A stretch of 64,000 bases of DNA from Hydrogenothermus marinus. GTDB lineage: Bacteria > Aquificota > Aquificia > Aquificales > Hydrogenothermaceae. Every line of letters begins with the position of its first letter. Position 1 is the first letter of the stretch. Positions 1 to 11,941 of the stretch are shown one piece after another. The position numbers were made by a program, and so were the translations under genes. Below the pieces are notes generated by a model. It searched no databases and was not told where the DNA came from. It was given only the letters and a program-made list of their open reading frames with translations. The stretch lies in contig NZ_REFO01000012.1 in assembly GCF_003688665.1 (NCBI RefSeq), positions 1 through 64,000 of the forward strand, written 5' to 3'.

Positions 1-75
1 TAACTAAAAATATAGTTTTTGTTTTTTATTATACATAAAGTTGTCAGAAAATACATCTACTATCGTTTATAAATA

Positions 76-207
76 ATGAAAATAATAAAAAATCCATATA
101 CAACAACTTATATAGGTGCTGATGCACAAACTTGGGGTGTCAACTCTGATGGAACACTTAAGGAATTTCATTCTAAAAAAGCAATACCTATTACTTTTGG
201 TTTTTAG
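76..207 (+). pseudogene. Possible 3' remnant of an outer-membrane beta-barrel gene
   Basis: A 43-codon ATG-to-TAG reading frame whose product ends in AIPITFGF. Alternating hydrophobic residues with a terminal phenylalanine are typical of the last beta-strand (BAM recognition signal) of outer-membrane proteins. An in-frame TAA lies just upstream (70-72), and I see no Shine-Dalgarno sequence, signal peptide or coding-like sequence in bases 1-75. I read it as the surviving 3' end of a larger porin-like gene, but a chance small ORF cannot be excluded. Confidence 0.3.
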
Positions 208-473
208 GAGGGATGTGGGGAGATCTGGGGGGCTTTTGCCCCCTGTTTAAAATTTAACTTCAACTTTTCCAAAAAGATATTTTTATCAAACTCATTAAAC
301 ATTATATATTCCCCATTTAATTTTAAAGATGTAGGAGAAAATTTAATCTCTAATTCATCTCTACCTGTTTTTAAATCAAAAAAGTATGATGCATTAAATC
401 TTGGAATTTCTGATTTTATTTGACGGCAAAAACTATTTATGATATTTTGAGGATAGTTAAGGCTAAGGGGCAA
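204..473 (-). CDS. Doubtful hypothetical protein, 89 codons
   Basis: An open frame from a TTG codon to a TAA. No Shine-Dalgarno sequence precedes the TTG, and an in-frame stop lies ten codons upstream. The middle (FDLKTGRDELEIKFSPTSLK) has protein-like composition. The last 15 codons, however, read through the GC-rich hairpin and give a low-complexity tail ending in SPHPS. I recognise no family. It is most likely a broken gene fragment or not a gene, and it forms one decaying locus with the OMP-like remnant beside it. Confidence 0.2.
   Translation of the reverse strand: MPLSLNYPQNIINSFCRQIKSEIPRFNASYFFDLKTGRDELEIKFSPTSLKLNGEYIMFNEFDKNIFLEKLKLNFKQGAKAPQISPHPS
228..243. other. GC-rich hairpin (terminator-like)
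   Basis: A perfect stem of GGGGGC (228-233) and GCCCCC (238-243) closes a TTTT loop, in a locally G-rich patch (207-245) that stands out in this AT-rich sequence. On the + strand it is followed by TGTTTAAAATTT, a poor U tract, so it may be a weak terminator for the OMP-like fragment just upstream. On the other strand it lies inside a doubtful ORF. Confidence 0.45.
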
Positions 474-531
474 GAAAAAAAATACTGAAAGAATAAAACT
501 TTATATAAATAAAGTTATAAAAGATAAAAAA

Positions 532-551
532 TCCCTTTTAGGATAAAGGGA
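532..551 (+). promoter_or_regulatory. Hairpin overlapping the Shine-Dalgarno of the next gene
   Basis: TCCCTTT (532-538) pairs perfectly with AAAGGGA (545-551) around a 6-nt loop. The 3' arm contains the first half of the Shine-Dalgarno GGGAGG (548-553) that serves the ATG at 562. When folded, the ribosome site is partly occluded, so translation could respond to temperature or to a trans-acting factor. A terminator role is less likely because no U tract follows. Confidence 0.4.
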
Positions 552-561
552 GGCAAATAAA

Positions 562-1299
562 ATGAAGTTCTCACAACTAATTCTTGGTTTTATTCTTTTA
601 TATCTTTCAATTTTGGGATTATATGCAGCATTTACATCAGAACCAAGAAACTGGGTAATTGTATTAGTAGGTGTATTCTTATTACTTTTAGCTCTTGTTT
701 ACATTTTAACGGATTTAACAAATTACTCAAAATATATAAAAGATAATATTCTGGATGTAGATGCAGAAGCAAAAAGCTTTTTTAGAGAAATTACTGCTAT
801 ATTAATAGTAGGATTTTCAATGTTTATCCTCTACAAATTTTACAATGGATTTGGATTTTTAGCATTTGTATTATTATTTATCCTTGCGGCTACCTATGCT
901 TATAGACCACCTATCCCCGGTATATACAAAAATGGAAAATTCTTAGGTAAAGTTTATAAAGCTTCTTTAAAAGTAAACAAAGACATAACACTAAACAAAC
1001 CAACTTATACAGAAGAAGCAGTAAGACTGAAAATAGTAAAAAATGGACAAGAAGTAGCAAAATTACATTTAACACCAGAAGGAGTTATGGAACTAACACC
1101 AGATAAAATAAAAGAAGTATTCCCAGATATAGATGGCAAGGTAGAAAGATTTAACAATATATTCAAAGTAGGTGATTATTTTCTTTATTATGAATTTATA
1201 AAATCAGAACCTGATTTTTATTATGAAGAAGATGATGAAAAAGACACTAAAACAGACCCAGCTTATAGCTATCTTATCTACAATATATGGCATAAGTAA
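562..1299 (+). CDS. Membrane protein of unknown function (4 TM segments)
   Basis: 245 residues. Hydrophobic segments at about 5-25, 32-50, 76-96 and 98-114 form two helical hairpins. A soluble, probably cytoplasmic part of about 130 residues follows and ends in an acidic stretch (YYEEDDEKDTKTD). I do not recognise the family. The ATG has a strong GGGAGG ribosome site, half of which lies in a hairpin. It is a single-gene unit: the upstream locus looks degraded and tsaE converges 45 nt downstream. Composition matches its neighbours, so it is a genuine gene of unknown role. Confidence 0.75.
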   Translation: MKFSQLILGFILLYLSILGLYAAFTSEPRNWVIVLVGVFLLLLALVYILTDLTNYSKYIKDNILDVDAEAKSFFREITAILIVGFSMFILYKFYNGFGFLAFVLLFILAATYAYRPPIPGIYKNGKFLGKVYKASLKVNKDITLNKPTYTEEAVRLKIVKNGQEVAKLHLTPEGVMELTPDKIKEVFPDIDGKVERFNNIFKVGDYFLYYEFIKSEPDFYYEEDDEKDTKTDPAYSYLIYNIWHK

Positions 1300-1344
1300 A
1301 AATGGTTTTTTGTGTTATATCTGAACAATAAATATTTTACAATT

Positions 1345-1788
1345 TTAATTATCTTGTCTTAAACATTCTTCTAAATCTTTATCGTTTTCTTCTTCAATAT
1401 TAAAAATCCTTTCATCTTCTTTTATATTTATTTTCACTTTTATAATTGGATATTCAATATCCTCAAAATCCATATACTCAGCCCACTCTATAATAATTAA
1501 TCCTGTTCCAATAATATCTGTAATATCAAAATCTTTAACTCTATATAAATCAATATGGTAAATAGGAAATTTTTCTGTTTCATAAATATTCATAACTGTA
1601 AAAGTTGGGGAATTTACTTCATCTTCTAAACTTTCATCTATAGAAGAAACAAGATACTTAGTAAAAGTTGTTTTTCCAGCACCAAGATTTCCATATAATA
1701 AAATTATCTCATTTCCTTTTAAGCATTTTAAAAACTGCTTTGCAAACTCTCTTAATTCTTTTAAACTTTTTATTCTTTTTTGAATCAA
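1345..1788 (-). CDS. tsaE: tRNA t6A biosynthesis ATPase TsaE
   Basis: 147 residues, normal for the YjeE/TsaE family. The Walker A loop GNLGAGKTT lies at about 33-41, followed by the family signature NSPTFTVMNIYE and the HIDLYR and IIEWAEY motifs. TsaE is the ATPase that supports the TsaB-TsaD complex in making N6-threonylcarbamoyladenosine at position 37 of ANN-decoding tRNAs; tsaB is also in this window at 17385. The start is a TTG with GAGGT about 5 nt upstream. It is divergent from alaS across a 94-nt gap that must hold both promoters. Confidence 0.92.
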   Translation of the reverse strand: MIQKRIKSLKELREFAKQFLKCLKGNEIILLYGNLGAGKTTFTKYLVSSIDESLEDEVNSPTFTVMNIYETEKFPIYHIDLYRVKDFDITDIIGTGLIIIEWAEYMDFEDIEYPIIKVKINIKEDERIFNIEEENDKDLEECLRQDN

Positions 1789-1870
1789 ATTTACCTCATG
1801 TTGTTTAGTATTAGAGAAAAAAATTATATAATACTATGTTAAATTATAGTTAGAAAATTAAGTTTTGTAG

Positions 1871-4519
<2,649 letters not shown>

Positions 4520-4533
4520 AAGAGGTAATAAAA

Positions 4534-6189
4534 ATGGAAAATTATGAAAAAGAGTTCCAAGAACTGTTAGAACAAGAAGAACTAAATTATTATTCAAAAG
4601 GAGAAATAGTAGAAGGAGAGATAGTAAGAATTACAAATGATTATGCATTTGTAGATATAGGACAAAAAACAGAAGCAGTTGTGAAAAAAGATGAATTAGA
4701 AGGATTAAATATAGGAGACAAAATAAAAGCAGTATATACAGGTAAAAAAACACCAGAAGGCTACTCAATCCTTTCAAGAAAACCTATAAGATTTAAAGAG
4801 GCTTTAGAAAATGTAGAAAAAGCATTAAATGAAAACCTAAGAATAAATGCAAAACTAATAAAAAATTTAGAAAAAGGATTTATAGTTGATTTAAATGGTA
4901 TTAAAGCATTTTTACCTTATTCTGAATCAGGATTAAGAAAAGGAGAAAACCTACCAGAAGAGTTTGAAGTTTATGTATTAAAACTTGATAAAAATAGAAA
5001 AGTACCAAATATAGTTGTTTCAAGAAAAAAAGTATTACAAGAAGAACAGCAAAAGAAAAAAGAAAAATTATTCTCAGAACTTGAACAAGGAATGAGTATC
5101 CCAGCAAAAGTAGTTAAAATTCAAGACAATGGAGTAGTATTATCTGTAGGAAATATAGTTTTTGGATTTTTACCTGCATCTTTATACTCATGGGATAAAA
5201 ATAAATCTATTAAAGAGCTAAAAAAAGGACAAGAAATAGAAGTATTTATTAAAGAACTTGATAAAGAAAATCAAAAATTAATTCTTTCAAGAAAAGATTT
5301 AGAAGAAAATCCATGGGAAAAATTCCCATATCAAGTAGGTGATAAAGTAAAAGCAGTAGTGAAAAAAATAAATGATTATGGACTTATAGTAAAAGTAGAT
5401 AACTTACAAGGTTTTATACATAAATCTGAAACAGATCATTTATATCCAAATAAATTCAAAGAAAAATTTAAAGAAGGTTCTGAAGTAGAAGCAGTAATTA
5501 TAGAACTTGATAGAGAAAATCAAAAATTAAAACTTTCTATAAAACAAGCTCATCCACATCCTCTTGATAAATTCTTAGAAGAACATCCAGAAGGCTCTGA
5601 AGTGGAAGGAAAAATAAAAGATGTTAAAAATAAAGTTGCATTTATAGACCTTGGAGAAATAGAAGGGATTTTACATTTAGAAGATGCTACCTGGAACCCA
5701 AAAATAAAAAATATTGGACAAGTTTTAAAAGGAAAAAAAGTAGAGAAGTTTAAAGTTTTAGGAAAAGAAAAAGACAAGATAAAACTTGGATTAAAACAGT
5801 TTAAAGAAAATCCATGGGATATTTTCTTATCAAAATATAAAGTTGGTGATTATGTAAAAGGTAAAGTAATAAAAATGATAGATAGGGGAGCTTTTGTAGT
5901 TATCAATCCAGAAACTTTTGGTAATGATATAGAAGGATTTATTCCTGTCAATGAAATATCTAAGGAAAGAATAGAAATACCAAGTGATAAATTATCGTTA
6001 AATCAAGAGATAGAAGCAAAAATTATTAAAATTAAAGGACATGACATAATTTTAAGTATAAAAGCTTTAGAAAAAGATAAAGAAAAGAAAGAAATAGAAA
6101 AAGTTATTGAAAAAGTAAAACCAAAAGGTGAAGGACTTGGAACCTTAGGAGAACTTTTAAAGGAGAAATTAAAGGAAAAAAATAAATGA
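4534..6189 (+). CDS. rpsA: 30S ribosomal protein S1
   Basis: 551 residues with six S1/OB-fold repeats at roughly 22-82, 93-163, 183-252, 266-336, 353-422 and 438-515. Each carries the usual pattern of a hydrophobic strand, a G-F/I-P/H turn and a closing LSRK/LSIK strand. Six repeats match the long S1 of Gram-negative bacteria, which helps load structured mRNAs on the 30S subunit. The C-terminal tail is charged (KEKLKEKNK). The GAGG Shine-Dalgarno precedes the ATG. It sits between alaS and a membrane exchanger gene whose ATG overlaps its stop by 4 nt. Confidence 0.93.
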   Translation: MENYEKEFQELLEQEELNYYSKGEIVEGEIVRITNDYAFVDIGQKTEAVVKKDELEGLNIGDKIKAVYTGKKTPEGYSILSRKPIRFKEALENVEKALNENLRINAKLIKNLEKGFIVDLNGIKAFLPYSESGLRKGENLPEEFEVYVLKLDKNRKVPNIVVSRKKVLQEEQQKKKEKLFSELEQGMSIPAKVVKIQDNGVVLSVGNIVFGFLPASLYSWDKNKSIKELKKGQEIEVFIKELDKENQKLILSRKDLEENPWEKFPYQVGDKVKAVVKKINDYGLIVKVDNLQGFIHKSETDHLYPNKFKEKFKEGSEVEAVIIELDRENQKLKLSIKQAHPHPLDKFLEEHPEGSEVEGKIKDVKNKVAFIDLGEIEGILHLEDATWNPKIKNIGQVLKGKKVEKFKVLGKEKDKIKLGLKQFKENPWDIFLSKYKVGDYVKGKVIKMIDRGAFVVINPETFGNDIEGFIPVNEISKERIEIPSDKLSLNQEIEAKIIKIKGHDIILSIKALEKDKEKKEIEKVIEKVKPKGEGLGTLGELLKEKLKEKNK

Positions 6190-7190
6190 TACTTGATATA
6201 GTTTTATTTGTTTTAGGTTTAATTTTTATTTTAATAGCAGGTGAGCTTTTTACAAATGGTATAGAAGCAATAGGAGATAAATTAAATCTTTCTAAGAATT
6301 TTACAGGTAGTGTACTTGCAGCAGTTGGAACTGCACTACCTGAAACAATACTACCAATAATTGCAGTTTTGTTTTTTGCAGAAACAGGGCATGAAATAGG
6401 GGTTGGAGCTATCTTAGGGGCTCCTTTTATGCTTTCAACTCTTGCTTTTCCTCTTGTAGGACTGACGATAATAACTGCTTCTTTAATGAAAAAAAGAAAT
6501 TTTTCTATTAATATTGAAGAAAATGGAATAAGAAGAGATTTAGCCTTTTTCCTTTTTGCTTATACTGTAGCATTATTTATAGTACCTTTTGAGAACTATC
6601 CTGTAAAAATTATTACTGCAGTATTTTTATTATCTTTATATATTTTTTATGTTTATCTAACTTTAAAGTCAGATAGTGAAGGGATGGAAGAAGTAGAGCA
6701 TCTTTATTTTGCTCCTAAATCAGAAAATCCATCTCTTTTTATTATGATTTTCCAAACTGTTTTTGCTTTAGTATTAATGATTGGCGGTGCACATATTTTT
6801 GTTGAAGGAATAAAAGAGATTAGTTTAAAGTTTGGATTTTCACCTTTATTATTTTCTTTACTTGTTGCTCCAATAGCCACAGAACTACCTGAAAAAATAA
6901 ATAGTGTTTTATGGACATGGAGAGGAAAGGATACCCTTGCAATTGGAAATATAAGTGGAGCAATGGTTTTCCAAAGTACTATACCAGTTAGTTTTGGTAT
7001 ACTGTTTACTCAGTGGAATATAGAAGGTCTTGCACTTATATCTGGAATATTTGCTGTAGTTGCAGCCTCATTTGTAATGGTTTTATCATTTGCAAGTAAG
7101 AAATTAATTCCAATAGGATTATCTATTGGCATAATTTTTTATTTAGTTTATCTTTATATGGTATTAACTCAAAATGGAATAATGAATTAA
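6186..7190 (+). CDS. Sodium/calcium exchanger family membrane protein
   Basis: 334 residues, about 10 TM segments in two inverted halves. The paired alpha-repeats typical of the CaCA superfamily are visible: GSVLAAVGTALPETILP at about 41-57, and the matching region VAPIATELPEK...GNISGAMVFQ at about 225-262, each with the conserved acidic residue in the TALPE/ATELPE motif. This predicts cation:H+ or cation:Na+ antiport, with the ion unknown. The start overlaps the rpsA stop (ATGA), so it is translationally coupled to it. The alignment to CaCA is clear; substrate is inference. Confidence 0.8.
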   Translation: MILDIVLFVLGLIFILIAGELFTNGIEAIGDKLNLSKNFTGSVLAAVGTALPETILPIIAVLFFAETGHEIGVGAILGAPFMLSTLAFPLVGLTIITASLMKKRNFSINIEENGIRRDLAFFLFAYTVALFIVPFENYPVKIITAVFLLSLYIFYVYLTLKSDSEGMEEVEHLYFAPKSENPSLFIMIFQTVFALVLMIGGAHIFVEGIKEISLKFGFSPLLFSLLVAPIATELPEKINSVLWTWRGKDTLAIGNISGAMVFQSTIPVSFGILFTQWNIEGLALISGIFAVVAASFVMVLSFASKKLIPIGLSIGIIFYLVYLYMVLTQNGIMN

Positions 7191-7202
7191 TAAAGGTTAA
7201 AA

Positions 7203-8141
7203 ATGGAAAAAAATGAAGAATTAAGACAGCTTCAAGATAAGATAGAAATTTTAAGAAAAAAAGTTAAAGAAGGTGAAAAGCAGTATTTAAATGAGCTTAT
7301 AGAACTAAGAAAAAAGTTTAAAAGGCTTGCAAAAGAAAGAATTGCTAAAATGACCGCATGGGAAAAAGTACAACTTGCAAGACATCCAAAAAGGCCCCAT
7401 GCAATAGATTATATAAATAACATATTTACAGATTTTGTAGAACTTCATGGAGACAGAAGGTTTGCAGATGATAAAGCTATAATTGCAGGTTTTGCGTTTT
7501 TTGATAAAACCCCTGTATGTGTAATAGGACAAGAAAAAGGAAGAGATACTAAAGAAAAGATAGAAAGAAATTTTGGAATGCCACATCCAGAAGGATATAG
7601 AAAAGCCATTAGAGTAATGAAACTTGCAGAAAAGTTTAAAAGGCCGGTAATAACCCTTGTTGATACTGCAGGTGCATATCCTGGGATAGGAGCAGAAGAA
7701 AGGGGACAATCTCAAGCAATAGCAGAAAGCATAGCAACTATGGCAGATTTAAAAACTCCTACAATATCTATTATTATAGGAGAAGGTGGATCAGGAGGAG
7801 CTTTAGCTCTTGCGGTAGCAGATAAAGTATTGATGCTTGAAAATTCAGTATATTCTGTAATATCTCCAGAAGGATGTGCTGCTATCTTATATAAAACAAG
7901 AGAAGAAGCACCAACTGCTGCAGAAAACCTTAAAATGACAGCAGATGAACTTTTAAAACTTGGTGTAATAGATGAGATAGTTAAAGAACCATTAGGAGGT
8001 GCACATCTTCAACCAATTAAAATGTATAGACTTTTAAAAAGAGCTATAAGAAAAAATTTAAAGGAGCTTTCTTCTATATCTGAAGATAAACTTATAGAAA
8101 GAAGATACTCTAAATTTTATTCAATAGGACAGCTTTCGTGA
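7203..8141 (+). CDS. accA: Acetyl-CoA carboxylase carboxyltransferase subunit alpha
   Basis: 312 residues, standard length. With AccD it moves the carboxyl group from biotin to acetyl-CoA to give malonyl-CoA for fatty acid synthesis. Signature stretches include RHPKRPHAIDYI, ITLVDTAGAYPGIGAEERGQ, and IIGEGGSGGALALAVADKV, which forms the crotonase-fold oxyanion region. The N-terminal 60 residues are a charged helix typical of AccA. The accD partner is not in this window. The stop overlaps the start of the next gene. Confidence 0.96.
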   Translation: MEKNEELRQLQDKIEILRKKVKEGEKQYLNELIELRKKFKRLAKERIAKMTAWEKVQLARHPKRPHAIDYINNIFTDFVELHGDRRFADDKAIIAGFAFFDKTPVCVIGQEKGRDTKEKIERNFGMPHPEGYRKAIRVMKLAEKFKRPVITLVDTAGAYPGIGAEERGQSQAIAESIATMADLKTPTISIIIGEGGSGGALALAVADKVLMLENSVYSVISPEGCAAILYKTREEAPTAAENLKMTADELLKLGVIDEIVKEPLGGAHLQPIKMYRLLKRAIRKNLKELSSISEDKLIERRYSKFYSIGQLS

Positions 8142-8572
8142 TGATAAATATATTTTTACCTTTTTTTGAAATAGTTTTTTTAATAAGTTTAATTTTTGCA
8201 TCTATATCTTCAATAAAAGTTTGGCTAATTTCAAAAAAACTTACAAATAAATTAAAGAAAATTCTTCCAGAAGGATATACAACTGAATTTTTTGATATAC
8301 AATCAAAAAATAAGTATAAAGATTTAAATCTACAACTACAAAAGATTATAAATATGTATGAAGATAATTTACCTACAGAAAAAATAGCTAAAGAAATGGA
8401 AAATTTAAAAAGTAATTTTAAATTCTCAAAAGAGTTTATAGATAAATTAAAAGAAATTTTTAAAGAATATAACCAAAATGTATATAAATGGAAAAAATTT
8501 GGTAAAATCTCAGGATATATAGCCTTAATTTCTGGAGTAATTTCATTTATAACTTATTATCTAGTAAAATGA
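8138..8572 (+). CDS. Small membrane-anchored protein of unknown function
   Basis: 144 residues with one TM helix near each end (about 5-28 and 124-142) and a charged, helix-rich middle of about 90 residues (many K and E). It starts at GTG 8138 or ATG 8141; both overlap the accA stop, and no separate ribosome site is visible, so coupling to accA is likely. Its own stop overlaps the heptosyltransferase ATG by 4 nt. Family not recognised. The position between accA and an LPS gene suggests an envelope role, which is inference only. Confidence 0.7.
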   Translation: MMINIFLPFFEIVFLISLIFASISSIKVWLISKKLTNKLKKILPEGYTTEFFDIQSKNKYKDLNLQLQKIINMYEDNLPTEKIAKEMENLKSNFKFSKEFIDKLKEIFKEYNQNVYKWKKFGKISGYIALISGVISFITYYLVK

Positions 8573-9591
8573 AAAAAATCATTTTATGGCAGACTGCATT
8601 CTTAGGAGATTTAATTCTTACTACTCCTTTAATAGCTTCTATAAAAAATATATTTCCAAATAGTAAACTTCACATAATTACAAAACCTTTTGGGAAACAG
8701 GTTCTAAAAAATAATCCTTATGTAAATAAACTTATTATTTTTGATAAAAGTAAAGACTCAACATTAAAACTTATTAAAGATTTAAGAAAAGAAAAATATG
8801 ATTTAGCAATATCTCCCCATCGCTCACATAGAGCAGCGTACTCTTTATTTTTAGCAGGAATTCCTGAAAGGGTTGGTTTTGATAAAGGAGGATTTTCATT
8901 TTTATATACAAAAAAAGCAAAACATGCTTTTGATGGTATCCATGAAATAGATAGGAATTTCAGACTTTTGAAAGCTTTAGATAAAAATATATCTGAAGAA
9001 AATTTTCAAAGATTCCCACAGCTTTTTTTAACAAAAGAAGAAGATCAGTTTTACAAAAGCATAGGCTTACAAGATAAAGATTATCTTTTAATTGCTCCTG
9101 GCTCAAAATGGAAAACAAAAAGATGGACAGCAAAAGGTTTTGCAGATTTAATAAAAAAGCTTTATAAAAAAGAAAATATTGTTTTAATAGGTGGAAAAGA
9201 AGATAAACAGTTTACAGATGAAATTTTGAAAATAGCACAGTTAAATCCTATAAACTTAGTAGGGAAAACCGATTTAAGACAAACCTTTTCTCTTATAAAA
9301 CATTCAAAAGGTTTAATCTCAAATGACTCAGCACCTGTTCATATGGCTGTAGCTTTTAATATTCCAGTAGTTGATATTTATGGACCTACAGTTAAAGATT
9401 TTGGTTTTTATCCATATAGAAATGGTATTATAGTAGAGATAAAAGATTTAAAATGTAGACCTTGTGGACTGCATGGACATAATAACTGTCCTATTAATAC
9501 CCACGAATGTATGGAAAAAATAACAGCAGATATGGTTTTAGATGCATTAAAAAGTTTAATTCCTGATTTAAATTATACAAACTATATATAA
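8569..9591 (+). CDS. waaF: ADP-heptose:LPS heptosyltransferase (GT9 family)
   Basis: 340 residues. Transfers heptose from ADP-heptose to the lipopolysaccharide inner core on the cytoplasmic face. GT9 features: an N-terminal strand-loop ILWQTAFLGDLILTTPLI, RVGFDKGG near 100, a donor-binding region with IAPGSKWKTKRW near 175, NDSAPVHMAVAFNIPVVDIYG near 250-270, and a late cysteine cluster (CRPCGLHGHNNCP). This last pattern is common in WaaF-type proteins, but exact acceptor specificity is inferred. The ATG overlaps the previous gene by 4 nt. It ends the alaS-rpsA-accA run. Confidence 0.85.
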   Translation: MKKIILWQTAFLGDLILTTPLIASIKNIFPNSKLHIITKPFGKQVLKNNPYVNKLIIFDKSKDSTLKLIKDLRKEKYDLAISPHRSHRAAYSLFLAGIPERVGFDKGGFSFLYTKKAKHAFDGIHEIDRNFRLLKALDKNISEENFQRFPQLFLTKEEDQFYKSIGLQDKDYLLIAPGSKWKTKRWTAKGFADLIKKLYKKENIVLIGGKEDKQFTDEILKIAQLNPINLVGKTDLRQTFSLIKHSKGLISNDSAPVHMAVAFNIPVVDIYGPTVKDFGFYPYRNGIIVEIKDLKCRPCGLHGHNNCPINTHECMEKITADMVLDALKSLIPDLNYTNYI

Positions 9592-9640
9592 AGAGCTATA
9601 ATATTTAAAATCATTTATACTAACCTTAGGAGATGATAAA

Positions 9641-11386
9641 ATGCCTAAGAAAAGAGGCGCAGATATAATTGTAGATGTTTTACTTGAAGAAAAAGTAGAT
9701 ACGATATTTGGACTTCCTGGTGGAGCAATAATGGAAGTTTATGATGCATTATTTAATGCTCCATTTAAAAATATATTAACAAGACATGAGCTTGCTGCTT
9801 GTCATATGGCAGATGGATATGCAAGGGCTACAGGTAAAGTTGGAGTTGTTATGGCAACTTCAGGACCAGGTGCTACAAATCTTGTTACAGGCCTTGCTAC
9901 TGCTCATATGGATTCATCTCCTATAGTCGCAATAACAGGGCAAGTGCCAACCCATTATATAGGCACAGATGCTTTTCAAGAAGCAGATGTAACAGGAATT
10001 ACAAGACCAGTTACAAAACATAATTTTTTAGTTACAGATATAAAAGATTTAGCATTAATCTTAAGAGAAGCTTTTTATATAGCAAGAACAGGAAGGCCAG
10101 GACCTGTTTTAGTTGATATTCCAAAAGATATTACACAACAAGTTTATGATTATAAAATGCCAACAGAAAAAGATGTGGAAGATGCACTTCCAGGATATAA
10201 GCCTCATTATGAAGGAAATATTGCTCAAATAAAAAAGGCAGCAAAACTTATTAGACAAGCAAAAAGACCTGTTCTTTATGTAGGTGGTGGAGCAGTAGCA
10301 TCAGAAGCAAATAAAGAGTTGGTAAAATTAGCAGAATTAGCAAAAATACCTGTTACAACAACATTAATGGGAAAAGGAGCATTCCCAGAAGACCACCCAT
10401 TAGCACTTCATATGCTTGGAATGCATGGTACATATTATGCAAATATGGCAGTTTATAACTGTGATCTTTTAATTGCTGTTGGAGCAAGATTTGATGATAG
10501 AGTTACAGGAAAGATAGATGAGTTTGCCCCAGAAGCAAAAATAATCCATATAGATATAGATCCAGCATCAATAAGTAAAACAATAGAAGTTGATGTTCCA
10601 ATAGTTGGAGATGTTAAGAAAGTTTTACAAAAATTAATAAAACAGCTTGAAAGAAAACCTATAGAATGGGAAGAAGCAAGAGAAAGCTGGTTAAAACTTA
10701 TAGAAAAATGGAAGAGAGAAAATCCTTTAACTTATGATAGAAAAAGTAAAATAATAAAACCTGAGTATGTTGTTGAAGAGATTTATAAAGCAACAAAAGG
10801 AGAAGCCATTATTACTGCTGGAGTTGGCCAGCATCAAATGTGGGCAGCAATGTTTTATAAATATAAATTCCCAAGACAGTTTATAAATTCCGGTGGCCTT
10901 GGGACAATGGGATTTGGTTTTCCAGCAGCAGTTGGAGCTAAAATTGCAAGACCAGACAAAGAAGTAATAGCAATAGAAGGTGATGGTTCTTTCTTGATGA
11001 ATATACAAGATATAACTACTGCAGTTCAATATAGAATACCTGTTAAAGTAGCAATATTAAATAATGAATTTTTAGGAATGGTTAGACAATGGCAAGAGTT
11101 TTTCTATGATAGTAGATATTCAAGTGTTTGCCTTTCAACTCAACCTGACTTTGTAAAGCTTGCAGAAAGTTTTGGTGCAGTTGGTCTTAGAGCAACAAAA
11201 CCTTCAGAAGTAAGAAAAGTATTAGATGAAGCTATGTCTATAAATGATAGACCTGTTATAATGGATTTTGCAGTAGATAGAGAAGAAAATGTTTTACCAA
11301 TGGTACCAGCAGGAAAATCTTATAGAGAGATGATTCTTCACCCTGGTGAAAAAGGTGAAGCAGAAACTATGTATTTAGTGGGGTAA
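9641..11386 (+). CDS. ilvB: Acetolactate synthase large (catalytic) subunit
   Basis: 581 residues. ThDP-dependent condensation of two pyruvates (or pyruvate with 2-oxobutyrate), the first step to valine, leucine and isoleucine. The catalytic glutamate sits in [14 protein letters not shown] at about 50; the ThDP motif starts with GDGS at about 447 and closes with ILNN. The FAD-binding middle domain is intact, so it is anabolic AHAS rather than the catabolic enzyme. A TTAGGAG ribosome site precedes the ATG. First gene of an ilvB-ilvN-unknown-ilvC operon. I see no leader peptide or attenuator upstream. Confidence 0.95.
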   Translation: MPKKRGADIIVDVLLEEKVDTIFGLPGGAIMEVYDALFNAPFKNILTRHELAACHMADGYARATGKVGVVMATSGPGATNLVTGLATAHMDSSPIVAITGQVPTHYIGTDAFQEADVTGITRPVTKHNFLVTDIKDLALILREAFYIARTGRPGPVLVDIPKDITQQVYDYKMPTEKDVEDALPGYKPHYEGNIAQIKKAAKLIRQAKRPVLYVGGGAVASEANKELVKLAELAKIPVTTTLMGKGAFPEDHPLALHMLGMHGTYYANMAVYNCDLLIAVGARFDDRVTGKIDEFAPEAKIIHIDIDPASISKTIEVDVPIVGDVKKVLQKLIKQLERKPIEWEEARESWLKLIEKWKRENPLTYDRKSKIIKPEYVVEEIYKATKGEAIITAGVGQHQMWAAMFYKYKFPRQFINSGGLGTMGFGFPAAVGAKIARPDKEVIAIEGDGSFLMNIQDITTAVQYRIPVKVAILNNEFLGMVRQWQEFFYDSRYSSVCLSTQPDFVKLAESFGAVGLRATKPSEVRKVLDEAMSINDRPVIMDFAVDREENVLPMVPAGKSYREMILHPGEKGEAETMYLVG

Positions 11387-11389
11387 GAT

Positions 11390-11941
11390 ATGGAAGAAAT
11401 TAAAGCATTAAAAATAAGACCACAACCTAAAACAGTAGTAAGAAAACATGTAATTGTAGTTAAAGTACAACATAATGTTGGAGTATTATCCAGAATTACA
11501 GGTTTATTTGCAGGTAGAGGATATAACATAGAAAGTCTTACTGTTGGTATGACCCATGAGCCAAATATTGCAAGAATAACAATTGTAGTTAATGGTGATG
11601 AAAGGGTTGTTGAACAGATAATAAAACAACTTAGAAAGTTGATAGAAACATTAAAAGTAAGAGATATTACAGATGTTCCCCATATTGAAAGAGAACTTGC
11701 AATTATAAAGATTCATACTGCAGATTCTGCTACAAGAGATGAAATAATGAGACTGGTTGATATATTTAGAGCAAGAGTTATAGATGTTTCTTCAGATACA
11801 TATACTGTAGAAATAACAGGAAAGCATTCTAAAATAGAGGCATTTATAGATTTAGTTAGACCTTTTGGTATAAAAGATGTTGCAAGAACAGGGGTTTTAT
11901 CTGTTGTCCGTGAATCTCAAAAAAATATTGATAATATTTAA
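11390..11941 (+). CDS. ilvN: Acetolactate synthase small (regulatory) subunit
   Basis: 183 residues. The N-terminal ACT domain (about 22-95, beginning VIVVKVQHNVGVLSRITGLF) binds valine for feedback inhibition, and the C-terminal domain (from about 100) contributes to activation of IlvB. It lies 3 nt after ilvB, as expected for a fixed-ratio complex. Its last 32 nt overlap a likely GTG start of an unknown exported protein gene. Confidence 0.95.
   Translation: MEEIKALKIRPQPKTVVRKHVIVVKVQHNVGVLSRITGLFAGRGYNIESLTVGMTHEPNIARITIVVNGDERVVEQIIKQLRKLIETLKVRDITDVPHIERELAIIKIHTADSATRDEIMRLVDIFRARVIDVSSDTYTVEITGKHSKIEAFIDLVRPFGIKDVARTGVLSVVRESQKNIDNI

Noticed and set aside
7305-7715. 136-codon antisense open frame over accA
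   Set aside because: Rich in C, F, Y and S, as expected for the complement of an AT-rich coding gene. It lies inside a clear accA, has no ribosome site and no family.
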